From: Lachnospiraceae bacterium
GTDB lineage: Bacteria; Bacillota; Clostridia; Lachnospirales; Lachnospiraceae
DNA length: 51,460 nt
Reading direction: 5' to 3'
NCBI GenBank assembly: GCA_017469275.1
Contig: JAFUGT010000071.1
Location: 1-51,460, forward strand
Shown: positions 43,576-51,460 of the stretch, in pieces
Layout: each line of letters opens with the position of its first letter
Position numbering within the stretch: the stretch's first letter is position 1
Made by a program: the position numbers and the translations under genes
The notes under the pieces: model-generated
Database searches by the model: none
The model's input: the letters and a program-made list of their open reading frames with translations, nothing else
Told to the model about the DNA's origin: nothing

Positions 43576-45936
43576 ATGTATGAAATCAGTGTTTCAGTCC
43601 GCGGAATAGTTGAATTTCTTTTTCGGGAAGGTGATATCACAGGAGGAGAGGGGACGTTTTCCAAGGACGCCATGCAGGCGGGAAGCCGTATACACAGAAA
43701 GATTCAGGGAAAAATGGGACTTAATTATCAGGCGGAAGTTCCATTAAAAATCAATATAGAAAGACCGGATTTTGTTCTTATAATCGAGGGTAGAGCTGAC
43801 GGAATTTTAACTGAAGATAATTTTGTTACTATAGATGAGATTAAGGGCGTATATAAGAAATTAGAAAATCTTGTAGAACCTGTTTATGTACATAAGGCTC
43901 AGGCTATGTGTTATGCATATATATATGCATTAAAGGAAGGATTGTCTGAGATAGCGGTCCAAATGACTTATTGTAATTTAGACACAGAGCAGATTAAAAG
44001 ATTTAAGGAAACATTTACTTTTGAAGAGCTGAAAATCTGGTTTGAGGATATGACTGATGAGTATTGTAAATGGATGCAGTTTGACGTAGATAACAGAAAA
44101 CTGAGAAATGACTCCATTGAAATTTTAGAGTTTCCATATGATTATCGCCCGGGACAGAAAAACATGGCTGCCATGGTGTATCTATCCATTAAAGACAGGA
44201 AGAATCTTTTTGTACAGGCACCGACAGGTATAGGGAAAACGATGGCTGCACTTTTTCCGGCAATACAGGCTATGGGTAACGGATATGCCGAGAAAATGTT
44301 CTATCTTACAGCTAAGACGATTGCAAGAAGTGTAGCACTTGACGGACTTACCATATTGAGGAATAATGGTCTGCATTTTAGAAGTGTATTGATAACCGCA
44401 AAAGAAAAAATATGTCCAATGGATGAAACTAACTGTGATCCGGACTACTGCCCGTATGCAAAAGGACATTATGACAGGATCAATAAGGCGATGTATGATT
44501 GTCTTGTTAATGAGGATAATATCACACGGGATGTACTGCTTTCATATGCAGATAAACACATGGTGTGCCCTTTTGAAATGGGACTTGATGTGAGTCTGTA
44601 TGTAGATGGAATAATATGTGATTACAATTATGTATTTGATCCGAGAGTTCGGCTTAGAAGGTATTTTGGAGAAGGTGCCAAGGGTGAATTTGTGTTTCTG
44701 ACAGATGAAGCCCCTAATCTTGTGGAAAGAGCCTCTGCCATGTACAGTGCGTGTATATACAACGAGGACTTTTTGAAAATGAGAAAACTGCTCATGCCAT
44801 TTAATTCAAAGATTTGCAAGCTGCTTGCAGGGTGCAATAAGGAGCTGTTAGAGATTAAGAAAATGTGTGAGAGTGAGAAGGGGTATGTAATAGTTTCTGA
44901 TATAGATTCCCTTTATCTGAAATTACTGAGACTTCATGCACATTTGGAATCATTTATGGAAGAGAGCAAAGAGATTAATGCCCTTAAACCGCATAAGGAC
45001 GAGATACTCGAATTTTATTTTCAGATCAACCAATTTCTTAACATATATGAATTGATGGATGAAAGCTACGAAATATATGGCGAGCAGGTTGATTCCTCTT
45101 CATTTATGCTGAAACTTTATTGCATTCATCCGGCGAATAATCTGTCGGAGTGTATAGAAAAGGGCAACGCAACAATCTTCTTTTCCGCAACGATGCTGCC
45201 TATCAATTATTATAAGGAGCTGCTTCATAATGATGAGGAAGATGCAGCAATATATATTCCTTCCCCCTTTCCAAAGAAGAACAGACAGATCATGGTGGGA
45301 AATGATGTTAGCAGCAGGTATAAGCTGCGAACACCTGCCATGTATGAGAAGATAGCGAAATATATTGACATTATGGTGCATGGAAAACAGGGTAATTATA
45401 TGGCTTTTTTCCCGTCCTATAAGATGATGAATGATGTATATGAATGTGGATGTGCCATAGGTCTTTTTGGGGATATAGAAGTTATTGTTCAGGATTCTCA
45501 TTTATCCGAGCAGGAAAGAGATGAATTTATATCAAGGTTCAGAGAAGAGGAGAAACCTGTGTTGGGATTTTGCATTTTGGGTGGAATATTTTCTGAGGGA
45601 ATTGATCTTGCGGGAGAGCATCTGATAGGAGCAGCTATAGTAGGAACAGGGCTTCCCATGGTATGCAATGAAAATGAGATCAAATTGAATTACTTTTCCG
45701 ACAGGGAAGATAAAGGGTTTGAATATGCGTATCTCTATCCTGGAATGAATAAAGTGCAACAGGCAGCGGGACGAGTCATTCGTACAATGGATGACAGGGG
45801 AGTTATATTACTCCTGGACGAAAGGTTTGTGACACGTCAGGTGGTGGATACATTTCCCGCAGAATGGGAGGATTACAGGGTAGTCAATCTTAATACTGTA
45901 TCAGCAGAGCTTGAAGATTTCTGGAATCAAAAATAA
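43576..45936 (+). CDS. PD-(D/E)XK nuclease fused to XPD/DinG-like iron-sulfur helicase
   Basis: 786 residues. The N-terminal ~190 residues carry a RecB/Cas4-like nuclease core: D75 (GRADG), E88-x-K90 (DEIKG) and Q109-x3-Y113 (QAMCY). The helicase follows: Walker A APTGIGKT (about 215-222), an iron-sulfur cysteine set (CPMDETNCDPDYCPYA plus a later VCPFEM), and late motifs GIFSEGIDLAG and QAAGRVIRT. Motif II reads D377-E378-A379-P380-N381, where relatives have DEAHN. It should unwind and cut damaged or branched DNA. ATG 43576 is used, CAGG upstream; an earlier TTG at 43543 overlaps the DJ-1 stop. The iron-sulfur type suits an anaerobe. Confidence 0.88.
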   Translation: MYEISVSVRGIVEFLFREGDITGGEGTFSKDAMQAGSRIHRKIQGKMGLNYQAEVPLKINIERPDFVLIIEGRADGILTEDNFVTIDEIKGVYKKLENLVEPVYVHKAQAMCYAYIYALKEGLSEIAVQMTYCNLDTEQIKRFKETFTFEELKIWFEDMTDEYCKWMQFDVDNRKLRNDSIEILEFPYDYRPGQKNMAAMVYLSIKDRKNLFVQAPTGIGKTMAALFPAIQAMGNGYAEKMFYLTAKTIARSVALDGLTILRNNGLHFRSVLITAKEKICPMDETNCDPDYCPYAKGHYDRINKAMYDCLVNEDNITRDVLLSYADKHMVCPFEMGLDVSLYVDGIICDYNYVFDPRVRLRRYFGEGAKGEFVFLTDEAPNLVERASAMYSACIYNEDFLKMRKLLMPFNSKICKLLAGCNKELLEIKKMCESEKGYVIVSDIDSLYLKLLRLHAHLESFMEESKEINALKPHKDEILEFYFQINQFLNIYELMDESYEIYGEQVDSSSFMLKLYCIHPANNLSECIEKGNATIFFSATMLPINYYKELLHNDEEDAAIYIPSPFPKKNRQIMVGNDVSSRYKLRTPAMYEKIAKYIDIMVHGKQGNYMAFFPSYKMMNDVYECGCAIGLFGDIEVIVQDSHLSEQERDEFISRFREEEKPVLGFCILGGIFSEGIDLAGEHLIGAAIVGTGLPMVCNENEIKLNYFSDREDKGFEYAYLYPGMNKVQQAAGRVIRTMDDRGVILLLDERFVTRQVVDTFPAEWEDYRVVNLNTVSAELEDFWNQK

Positions 45937-45983
45937 TCTTGTTTTCATATATAACGTGTGATAAACTCAAGCAAGGTATGTAA

Positions 45984-46028
45984 TATGCACAAAGGCAAAA
46001 CCGAGAATAAGAGTTCGCAATTACCTAA
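45984..46028 (+). repeat. leader box copy 3, long form
   Basis: TGCACAAAGGCAAAAC followed by AATAAGAG and TTCGCAATTACCTAA (46014-46028), 28 bases before the HAD gene start. Matches the segment before ribBA along most of its length. Confidence 0.6.
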
Positions 46029-46056
46029 TCATTATTTAGATCAAAAAGGAGAACCA

Positions 46057-46899
46057 ATGAAAAGACTATTTGTAAGTGATTTGGATGGCACGCTTCTCAA
46101 TAAAGCGGCAAATCTTAATGAGGAAACTGTGCAGATAATTAATGATTGCATCGAAAATGGAATCGATTTTACCATATCTACTGCGAGAACTCCGGCAACG
46201 GCTCTTAAGATACTGAAACCACTTAATCTGAAGCTGCCCGTTAGTTTGATGAATGGTGTGCTTATATATGATATTGTTAATGATAATTTTATCAAAGAGG
46301 AATGTATGGAGGAACTTGTTGTGATGGTTGTTCTTGGCCTTATTAAGACCAGAGGACTTTCGTGTTTTCTCTATGCGGTTAAAGATGGTGAATTTACAGC
46401 TTATTATGATAGTGTTGAATCTACTTCAATGAATTATTTTCGTAACGAGTGGATCATGAAATATGACAAGAAATTTACAGAGGTAGAGGATTTGAGTCTT
46501 GTGGCAAAAGATCATATTTTATCCTGTATGTTACGTGAGAAGAAAGACAAGTTGGAGGGATTAAGAAGAGAACTTACAGTTGTGAAAGGTGTCAAGACAG
46601 AATTTTATCCCGATGTGTATAATAGTGAATATTATATATTAGAGATATACAGTGATGCTGCTTCTAAGAAAGATGCTATAGAATATTTGAGAAAATATGG
46701 CGGATATGACAGCGTTACCGGTTTCGGAGATAATCTTAATGATGTCTCCTTATATGAGGCGTGCGATTATTTTTATGCAGTGAGCAATGCTCATCCGGAG
46801 ATACAGAATATGGCCAATTCTGTTATTCCTTCCAACGAGGAAAATGGTGTTGCAAAATATCTTAGTCATTTGCTAGACAATATAGGTGAACCGGATTAA
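46057..46899 (+). CDS. Cof-type HAD phosphatase
   Basis: 280 residues. Motif I FVSDLDGTLLN at the N-terminus, motif II STARTPATA, motif IV TGFGDNLNDVSLYEA near residue 235, with a C2 cap between. Substrate unknown; the family dephosphorylates sugar phosphates and cofactors. ATG 46057 is chosen because AAAAGGAG lies directly before it and motif I starts at residue 5; an upstream reading from 45958 would run through the repeated leader box and lacks a ribosome site. Confidence 0.88.
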   Translation: MKRLFVSDLDGTLLNKAANLNEETVQIINDCIENGIDFTISTARTPATALKILKPLNLKLPVSLMNGVLIYDIVNDNFIKEECMEELVVMVVLGLIKTRGLSCFLYAVKDGEFTAYYDSVESTSMNYFRNEWIMKYDKKFTEVEDLSLVAKDHILSCMLREKKDKLEGLRRELTVVKGVKTEFYPDVYNSEYYILEIYSDAASKKDAIEYLRKYGGYDSVTGFGDNLNDVSLYEACDYFYAVSNAHPEIQNMANSVIPSNEENGVAKYLSHLLDNIGEPD

Positions 46900-47025
46900 A
46901 AAGATTTAAATATACATGGAGCTGAATGTAGCATGAAAGACAAATAACATTGATTGCTCTATGATTACACAAAGTAAATAAGCGTTTTTCAAACGCCTAA
47001 ATATAGTTTAAATGTGAGGTATATG

Positions 47026-48405
47026 ATGGAAAACATAACTGTTAAAGACATTGTGGAAATGACCGGAGGAGTTCTTCTTTGCGGAGATGAAAATACCGTG
47101 ATAAAGGATGTCTGTATTAATTCCAAAGAAATTAAGGAGGGGGATCTTTTCGTTCCGATTATAGGAGAAAATGTTGACGCCCACAGGTTTATAGAATCTG
47201 CTTTGGAAATTGGTGCAGCGTCTTTGACATCTGAACATGACGGAGTAGTACTTGCGGAGAAGCCCTATATAAGAGTGGATAATACTCAGGATGCTCTTCA
47301 GAGAATCGGAACGGGTATCAGAACACGCAATCTTAACATACCAATTGTTGCCGTTACAGGAAGTGTGGGAAAAACCACTACACGTACAATGATTGCACAT
47401 GCACTCTCAGCGGGTAAAAAGACATATCAGACGGAGAAAAACTTCAATTCGCAGATCGGAGTTCCCATCACTTTATCACGAATGAGCAGCGATGATGAAA
47501 TTGCAGTACTTGAATTGGGAATCAGCGAAGACGGGCAGATGGATGTTCTGTCTGAGATGGTAAGACCTGATATGGCGGTTGTGACTACAATAGGCGTAGC
47601 TCATATTGAATTCATGAAGACAAGGGAAAATATCAGAAAGCAGAAGTTATTAATTGTTCATTCTATGAAAAAGGACGGTGTATTGTTCTTAAATGGAGAT
47701 GATGATATGCTTCAGGATGCGGTGGATACAGAGCATTTAAGTTGCAGAACAATTTTCTACGGGACTGATAACTGGTGCGATTATTATGCTAAGGATATAG
47801 TATATCATGATGATCATACCACATTTACATGCGTTCATGGAGTGCAACAGATTGAAGTATATCTGAAAGCTTTTGGAAAACATAATGTTGCCAATTGTGT
47901 TGCGGCACTTGCGGTTGCTAATGAGAATGGCGTAGCTTTAGAAAAAGCGGTTGCTCATATGGCTTCCTATGAAGGACCACGTCAGAAGATTATTCGTACG
48001 GAAGGTAAATTCACCATGATAGATGATACCTATAATGCAAGTCCTGATTCCATGAAAGCAAGTATCAATGTTCTTTGTGATATGCCCTGTAATGGTAAAA
48101 GAGTTGCGGTGCTTGGAGATATGCTGGAATTAGGTGAGAATTCTGAAGAATATCATAGAGATATAGGTAGATATCTTCTCAGCAAACCTGTAGACGAGGT
48201 ATATGTTATCGGAGAACTGGCATTTCATATACAGGATGAGATGAAAAAGAGTGCATCGGATAAGGTAAGGGTATACTCGTTTTCAGATAAGGAAGAAGCT
48301 GCCATGAGTCTTGTGGCGATTCTTCAGCCTGAGGATATTTTACTTGTTAAGGCGTCTAACGGAATGCATCTGGATGAACTTGTCAACATACTGAAATCCT
48401 CATAA
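47026..48405 (+). CDS. murF: UDP-N-acetylmuramoyl-tripeptide--D-alanyl-D-alanine ligase
   Basis: 460 residues. ATP-binding GSVGKTTTRTMI near residue 114, Mur ligase middle-domain VLELGISEDGQMD, GKHNVANCVAALAVA, and the C-terminal DTYNASPDSMKAS, which is diagnostic of MurF. It adds D-Ala-D-Ala to the peptidoglycan precursor in the cytoplasm. Start between ATG 47023 and 47026; the second gives better spacing to GAGG. Upstream, GCGTTTttcAAACGC (46982-46996) is a hairpin in a leader resembling the repeated box. Confidence 0.93.
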   Translation: MENITVKDIVEMTGGVLLCGDENTVIKDVCINSKEIKEGDLFVPIIGENVDAHRFIESALEIGAASLTSEHDGVVLAEKPYIRVDNTQDALQRIGTGIRTRNLNIPIVAVTGSVGKTTTRTMIAHALSAGKKTYQTEKNFNSQIGVPITLSRMSSDDEIAVLELGISEDGQMDVLSEMVRPDMAVVTTIGVAHIEFMKTRENIRKQKLLIVHSMKKDGVLFLNGDDDMLQDAVDTEHLSCRTIFYGTDNWCDYYAKDIVYHDDHTTFTCVHGVQQIEVYLKAFGKHNVANCVAALAVANENGVALEKAVAHMASYEGPRQKIIRTEGKFTMIDDTYNASPDSMKASINVLCDMPCNGKRVAVLGDMLELGENSEEYHRDIGRYLLSKPVDEVYVIGELAFHIQDEMKKSASDKVRVYSFSDKEEAAMSLVAILQPEDILLVKASNGMHLDELVNILKSS

Positions 48406-48475
48406 ATTAAGATATAGCAAGTGTTAAGAATATTGATATAAGGTATTTATGATTTAACGTCTGCTTCAATGTTTG

Positions 48476-48504
48476 TTGACTTTGATGATGATAAATGTTA
48501 TCAT
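48476..48504 (+). promoter_or_regulatory. rubrerythrin promoter
   Basis: TTGACT (48476-48481), 17 bases and TATCAT (48499-48504). The -10 is covered by a Fur-family palindrome. About 70 bases of leader follow before the start codon. Confidence 0.65.
48489..48503. promoter_or_regulatory. Fur/PerR-like operator
   Basis: TGATAAATGTTATCA is a 15-base palindrome matching the Fur-family 7-1-7 consensus TGATAATnATTATCA at nearly every position. It overlaps the -10 of the rubrerythrin promoter. PerR control of rubrerythrins is known in clostridia, so PerR is the best guess. Confidence 0.6.
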
Positions 48505-48577
48505 TTAACAAGCATTTGCTTGACGCTGATACATATATGTACCGGCATAAATTAATATATTTTAGGAGGTATTTTGT

Positions 48578-49117
48578 ATGAAATTTGTATGTAGTGTATG
48601 TGGATATGTTTATGAGGGAGATCAGGCACCGAGCGAGTGTCCTGTATGTCATGCCCCTGCTGATAAGTTTAAGGAAATGAGCGGAGATCTTACATGGGCT
48701 TCTGAACATGTAGTAGGTGTTGCTCAGGGAGTAAGTGAGGATATTATTGCGGATCTTCGTTCTAACTTTGAAGGTGAGTGTTCAGAGGTTGGTATGTATC
48801 TTGCAATGTCAAGAGTTGCTTACAGAGAAGGATATGCTGAGATAGGAATGTACTTTGAAAAGGCAGCTTATGAGGAGGCTGATCATGCAGCGAGATTTGC
48901 TGAACTCTTAGGAGAAGTTGTAACAGATTCTACTAAGAAGAATCTTGAGATGAGAGTTGATGCAGAGAATGGAGCTACTAACGGTAAGACAGATCTTGCT
49001 AAGCGGGCTAAGGCTGCTAATCTTGATGCAATTCATGATACAGTTCATGAAATGGCAAGAGATGAGGCTAGACATGGTAAGGCATTTAAGGGATTACTTG
49101 ACAGATATTTCGGCTGA
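48578..49117 (+). CDS. reverse rubrerythrin (rubredoxin-like domain first)
   Basis: 179 residues. The N-terminal rubredoxin-like knuckles C5/C8 and C21/C24 bind one iron; a ferritin-like four-helix bundle follows with the ExxH di-iron ligands ([33 protein letters not shown]). The domain order is opposite to classical rubrerythrin, as in clostridial reverse rubrerythrins that reduce hydrogen peroxide. TAGGAGG precedes the start. A peroxide-responsive operator on its promoter supports oxidative-stress defence. Confidence 0.95.
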   Translation: MKFVCSVCGYVYEGDQAPSECPVCHAPADKFKEMSGDLTWASEHVVGVAQGVSEDIIADLRSNFEGECSEVGMYLAMSRVAYREGYAEIGMYFEKAAYEEADHAARFAELLGEVVTDSTKKNLEMRVDAENGATNGKTDLAKRAKAANLDAIHDTVHEMARDEARHGKAFKGLLDRYFG

Positions 49118-49154
49118 TTGGATATCTTTTAGAATTTAACCACAGTTAATTTTT

Positions 49155-49188
49155 GAGAGGATGAGTGAAAAATTCATCCTCTTTTTTT
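49155..49188 (+). terminator. intrinsic terminator after rubrerythrin
   Basis: GAGGATGA (49157-49164) pairs with TCATCCTC (49174-49181), followed by TTTTTTT. Confidence 0.92.
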
Positions 49189-49259
49189 GTGCATTTTGTC
49201 ATGAAAGTTCCGTTTTTTAATTCAATGCTTGTCGATACTAGAGAAAATTTTTTAAAAAG

Positions 49260-49288
49260 TTGCAAAATGGTTATTTTTGGAGTAGTAT
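49260..49288 (+). promoter_or_regulatory. promoter of the Lys/Ala-rich protein gene
   Basis: TTGCAA (49260-49265), 17 bases, TAGTAT (49283-49288). A leader of about 90 bases follows; it holds the hairpin GTAACTG (49335-49341) / CAGTTAC (49349-49355) shortly before GGAGG and the start at 49383. Confidence 0.5.
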
Positions 49289-49382
49289 GAACATTGAACT
49301 TAGGCAACATGTGTTATTAACATACATAAAAAGTGTAACTGATTTAAGCAGTTACCAGTTAAAAAAATGGAGGATTTATATC

Positions 49383-49892
49383 ATGGCAACAAAGAAAGAA
49401 GAGCAGGTTAAGGCCGCTATGGCTAAGGTTGAGGCAGCTAAGAAGGCAGCAGCTACAAAGGAAACTACAGAGAAGAAAGCACCTGCTAAGAAAGCTACAA
49501 CAACAAAGGCAGCAGCAGAGAAGAAAGCACCTGCTAAGAAGGCTACAACAACAAAGGCAGCAGCTACAAAAGAAGCAGCAGAGAAGAAAGCACCTGCTAA
49601 GAAGGCTGCAACAACAAAGGCAGCAGCAGAGAAGAAAGCACCTGCTAAGAAAGCTACAACAACAAAGACTACAGCTAAAAAGGCACCTGCTAAGAAAGCA
49701 GCAGTTAAGAAGATAACAGAGACTGTATATGTTCAGTGCTTTGGTTATGAAATTACAACAGATGATATCAAGGCTAAGGTTGCAGAGGCAGTTGGTAAGA
49801 AGTCTGTAAAGGAACTTAACATTTACGTTAAGCCTGAAGAAGGAATGATCTACTATACTGCTGATGGTGAGCAGGGAAGCGTTAATCTTTAA
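49383..49892 (+). CDS. histone-H1-like Lys/Ala-rich protein with DUF6465-like C-terminus
   Basis: 169 residues. About residues 20-115 are tandem degenerate repeats of [16 protein letters not shown] type, strongly basic and disordered, as in histone H1 C-terminal tails and bacterial nucleoid proteins. The last ~50 residues form a compact acidic domain ([19 protein letters not shown] onward) found in Lachnospiraceae proteins labelled DUF6465. DNA or RNA binding is likely, but not shown. ATG 49383 is chosen because TGGAGG lies before it. The underlying DNA is a near-perfect tandem repeat and may vary in copy number. No terminator follows, as an IS element begins 35 bases later. Confidence 0.82.
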   Translation: MATKKEEQVKAAMAKVEAAKKAAATKETTEKKAPAKKATTTKAAAEKKAPAKKATTTKAAATKEAAEKKAPAKKAATTKAAAEKKAPAKKATTTKTTAKKAPAKKAAVKKITETVYVQCFGYEITTDDIKAKVAEAVGKKSVKELNIYVKPEEGMIYYTADGEQGSVNL

Positions 49893-49990
49893 TTGATTAA
49901 GCATAAGATTATAAGAAGCATCGGGATTGAGGTGACCCCCAAAAGTTAGACTTTTTAAGCGTAGCAGTTTTTTGGCTGCTACGCTATTTT

Positions 49991-50809
49991 TTATGCAGCC
50001 AAGAGGGTAAGCCTGTATTGAACAGGACTCATCCATCCTAGTCTCTCTTTAATTCGTTGTTCGTTGTAATACTTTATAAACCGTTCTATTTCAGATTTTA
50101 ATTCCTCATAACTATAATAAACTACACCATAGTAAATTTCTTGCTTAAGCAAACCAAAGAAGTTTTCCATTACAGAATTATCAAGACAGCATCCCTTTCT
50201 TGACATGCTCTGGAAGATTCGTTCTTCCTTAAGACGATTTGTATAAGCTTTCATTTGATAAGCCCAGCCTTGATCAGAATGGAAGGTTCTTCTGTAGGGG
50301 CAATCTGATGTGATTTCTATCGCCTGTTCAAGTGCATCCATTACATTTTTTGCAGATGGATGCTTAGCTATTCCAAAACTAAGTATCTCTCCATTGCACA
50401 TATCCATAAAGGGATCCAGATAAAGTTTATGCATTGTCATATGACCTTTTGCATCAATTTCATAATACTTGAACTCAGTAGTATCTGTTGTGATTTTTTG
50501 GTGAGGTATATGAGTGTTAAAACGTCTTCTTATACGATTCGGAGCTACTGTACCAACTTTACCCTTGTATGAACTGTATTTACGGCTTTTACGTGTAAAT
50601 GAGGTAACTTGTAACCCAAGCTTTTGCATTATACGCTGTACTTTCTTCTTGTTTACACTATATCCCTGATTTCTTAATTCACCTAATACTCTGCGATATC
50701 CATAATCTTTATTAGACTTTCGTATATCAAGAATTTTTTCTTCAATTTCTTTGTCTGGATTTTCTCTATCGAATCTCTTTTGCCAATACATAAAGGTTGC
50801 TTTGGGCAT
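49991..50809 (-). CDS. IS3-family transposase OrfB (DDE catalytic part)
   Basis: 272 residues from the first ATG. rve integrase core with the DDE triad in TTDTTEF, FHSDQGWAY and ENFFGLLKQE. The same frame stays open upstream of 50809 and reads KNERTALVINSLRGEF then LKDLLSYTG, a normal OrfB N-terminus without its own start codon, so the protein is probably made as an OrfAB fusion by -1 frameshifting. All catalytic residues are present, so it looks intact. Confidence 0.9.
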   Translation of the reverse strand: MPKATFMYWQKRFDRENPDKEIEEKILDIRKSNKDYGYRRVLGELRNQGYSVNKKKVQRIMQKLGLQVTSFTRKSRKYSSYKGKVGTVAPNRIRRRFNTHIPHQKITTDTTEFKYYEIDAKGHMTMHKLYLDPFMDMCNGEILSFGIAKHPSAKNVMDALEQAIEITSDCPYRRTFHSDQGWAYQMKAYTNRLKEERIFQSMSRKGCCLDNSVMENFFGLLKQEIYYGVVYYSYEELKSEIERFIKYYNEQRIKERLGWMSPVQYRLTLLAA

Positions 50810-50832
50810 ACCTGTATAAGAGAGAAGGTCTT

Positions 50833-51405
50833 TTAGTTTGAACTCTCCTCGGAGGCTGTTGATGACGAGCGCCGTTCTCTCATTTTTGCCTCGTCCTCTA
50901 AACGCAGTCTCCTCAGTTCTTTTAAAAAGGCGTTCTCTATTCTAAGTTTTAATAATTCATCTTCTAATTCTTTAACGTGCTCAACCGATGTATCAATATT
51001 TATTGAAGTATCGGCAGTTTTTTCATTTTTTTGTTTACCCAAGGTTGTCTTACGCCCCCGCTTTCGTGATCTAAGTGCATCAGGCCCCGCTATTCTAAAC
51101 TCATTAACCCATCTGGTAATCAGTGAGCTATTGTTAATTCCTAATGATAAAGCCAGTTCCTGATATGATAATTCACTTGATAAATATGATTCTACCACAC
51201 TTAGTTTAAATTCAAAAGAATACTGTTCATTTTTACGAGAACGTCTTAATCCATCATCTCCTAATTCCTTATAGTTATGCACCCAGTTATACACCTGGCG
51301 TTTGTTCTTAACCCCATACTTTTCAGTCAGATAGGTATAGCCACCTTCACCACGTAAATATGCATCTACGACCTTTTTCTTAAACTCAAAACTGTATTTT
51401 GGCAT
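50833..51405 (-). CDS. IS3-family transposase OrfA (helix-turn-helix part)
   Basis: 190 residues. Two successive helix-turn-helix units (SFEFKKKVVDAYLRGEG and SFEFKLSVVESYL segments) are followed by a coiled coil (VKELEDELLKLRIENAFLKE) for multimerisation, the IS150-type arrangement. GGAGGTCGG lies upstream of ATG 51405. A run of five A in the coding strand near 50882-50886 (codons GCA AAA ATG) lies where OrfB is -1, so it is the likely slippery site. Confidence 0.87.
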   Translation of the reverse strand: MPKYSFEFKKKVVDAYLRGEGGYTYLTEKYGVKNKRQVYNWVHNYKELGDDGLRRSRKNEQYSFEFKLSVVESYLSSELSYQELALSLGINNSSLITRWVNEFRIAGPDALRSRKRGRKTTLGKQKNEKTADTSINIDTSVEHVKELEDELLKLRIENAFLKELRRLRLEDEAKMRERRSSSTASEESSN

Positions 51406-51460
51406 AAAAATACCGACCTCCAATCGTTAGATTTGGGTCTAACTTTTGGGGGTCGGTACA

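Larger units (their letters stand above)
49928..51460 (-). mobile_element. IS3-family (IS150-like) insertion sequence
   Basis: About 1533 bases with two overlapping transposase frames on the minus strand. Terminal inverted repeats share GACCCCCAAAAGTTAGAC (18 bases) at 49934 and at the right end. Extending outward, both ends can be read as beginning with TG: TGAGGTGACCCCC (49928-49940) and, inverted, TGTACCGACCCCC (51460-51448). The left end could instead be TG at 49933. The target duplication cannot be checked because the right end is the last base supplied. Confidence 0.85.

Noticed and set aside
43576-44160. Cas4-like nuclease domain as a hint of a CRISPR-Cas system
   Set aside because: It is fused to a housekeeping-type XPD-like helicase, with no other cas genes or array in the window.
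49470-49700. Tandem DNA repeat that could resemble a CRISPR-like array
   Set aside because: Units are in frame, contiguous without unique spacers and code for KKAPAKKA repeats.
49359-50036. Long cysteine/leucine-rich reading frame on the minus strand
   Set aside because: It is the antisense of the Lys/Ala repeat gene; its odd composition follows from the GCT/AAG repeats, it runs into the IS element, and it has no ribosome site.

Overview
The window looks like chromosomal DNA of a low-GC anaerobic Firmicute of the family Lachnospiraceae, probably the Butyrivibrio/Roseburia/Pseudobutyrivibrio group. This is inferred from AT-rich intergenic DNA with strong GGAGG ribosome sites, a reverse-order rubrerythrin, a firmicute-type GalT, corrinoid genes, FMN-riboswitch riboflavin genes, and above all a large plant-polysaccharide locus. 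No rRNA, tRNA or CRISPR array was seen.

Layout. 1-6.2 kb: the tail of an unidentified gene, a membrane diguanylate cyclase, an ECF sigma/anti-sigma pair, two gene remnants (a C39 peptidase tail and an ECF sigma region 2), an AAA/DUF4143 ATPase, and a corrinoid pair (a MetH-activation-like protein and a CobO-type adenosyltransferase). 6.2-15.1 kb: housekeeping genes (ABC-F ATPase, aldo/keto reductase with ferredoxin tail, class I aminotransferase), then a leftward envelope group (NAGPA-domain protein, SAM methyltransferase, cardiolipin synthase) whose promoter lies inside a long palindrome.

15.1-35.8 kb is the core of the window: a beta-1,4-galactan (pectic arabinogalactan) utilisation locus. 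A leftward operon encodes GH42 beta-galactosidase, GalK and GalT. Divergent from it is a LacI-type repressor, followed by a MalEFG-type transporter, a 613-residue protein I do not recognise, a 70-residue zinc ribbon, a cytosolic GH53 galactanase, a protein fusing a LacI-like sugar-sensor domain to a GGDEF domain, GalE, and a 1284-residue secreted modular GH53 galactanase. Three promoters (GH42/lacI divergent, transporter, secreted GH53) carry the same operator core, CAACCGATTGCGCAA, just downstream of the -10 box, so one LacI-type regulon is a strong inference. The model is: the secreted GH53 cuts galactan outside, the ABC system imports galacto-oligosaccharides, cytosolic GH53 and GH42 reduce them to galactose, and GalK/GalT/GalE feed the Leloir pathway. 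The sensor-GGDEF protein may couple sugar supply to c-di-GMP.

35.8-49.9 kb: an FMN riboswitch controlling ribE-ribBA-ribH (no ribD), two Cof-type HAD phosphatases, a LytS-like kinase lacking the phospho-acceptor histidine, a DUF1189-like membrane protein, a CYTH protein, a DJ-1 protein, a PD-(D/E)XK nuclease fused to an XPD-like helicase, MurF, a rubrerythrin with a Fur/PerR-like box on its promoter, and a histone-H1-like Lys/Ala-rich protein. 49.9-51.46 kb: a complete IS3-family element whose right end is the last base of the window.

The most unusual items are the sugar-sensor/GGDEF fusion and the unknown 613-residue protein inside the galactan locus, the shared operators (one apparently doubled), the His-less LytS-like kinase, a repeated 15-base leader box upstream of unrelated genes, and the palindromic promoter region of the envelope operon.
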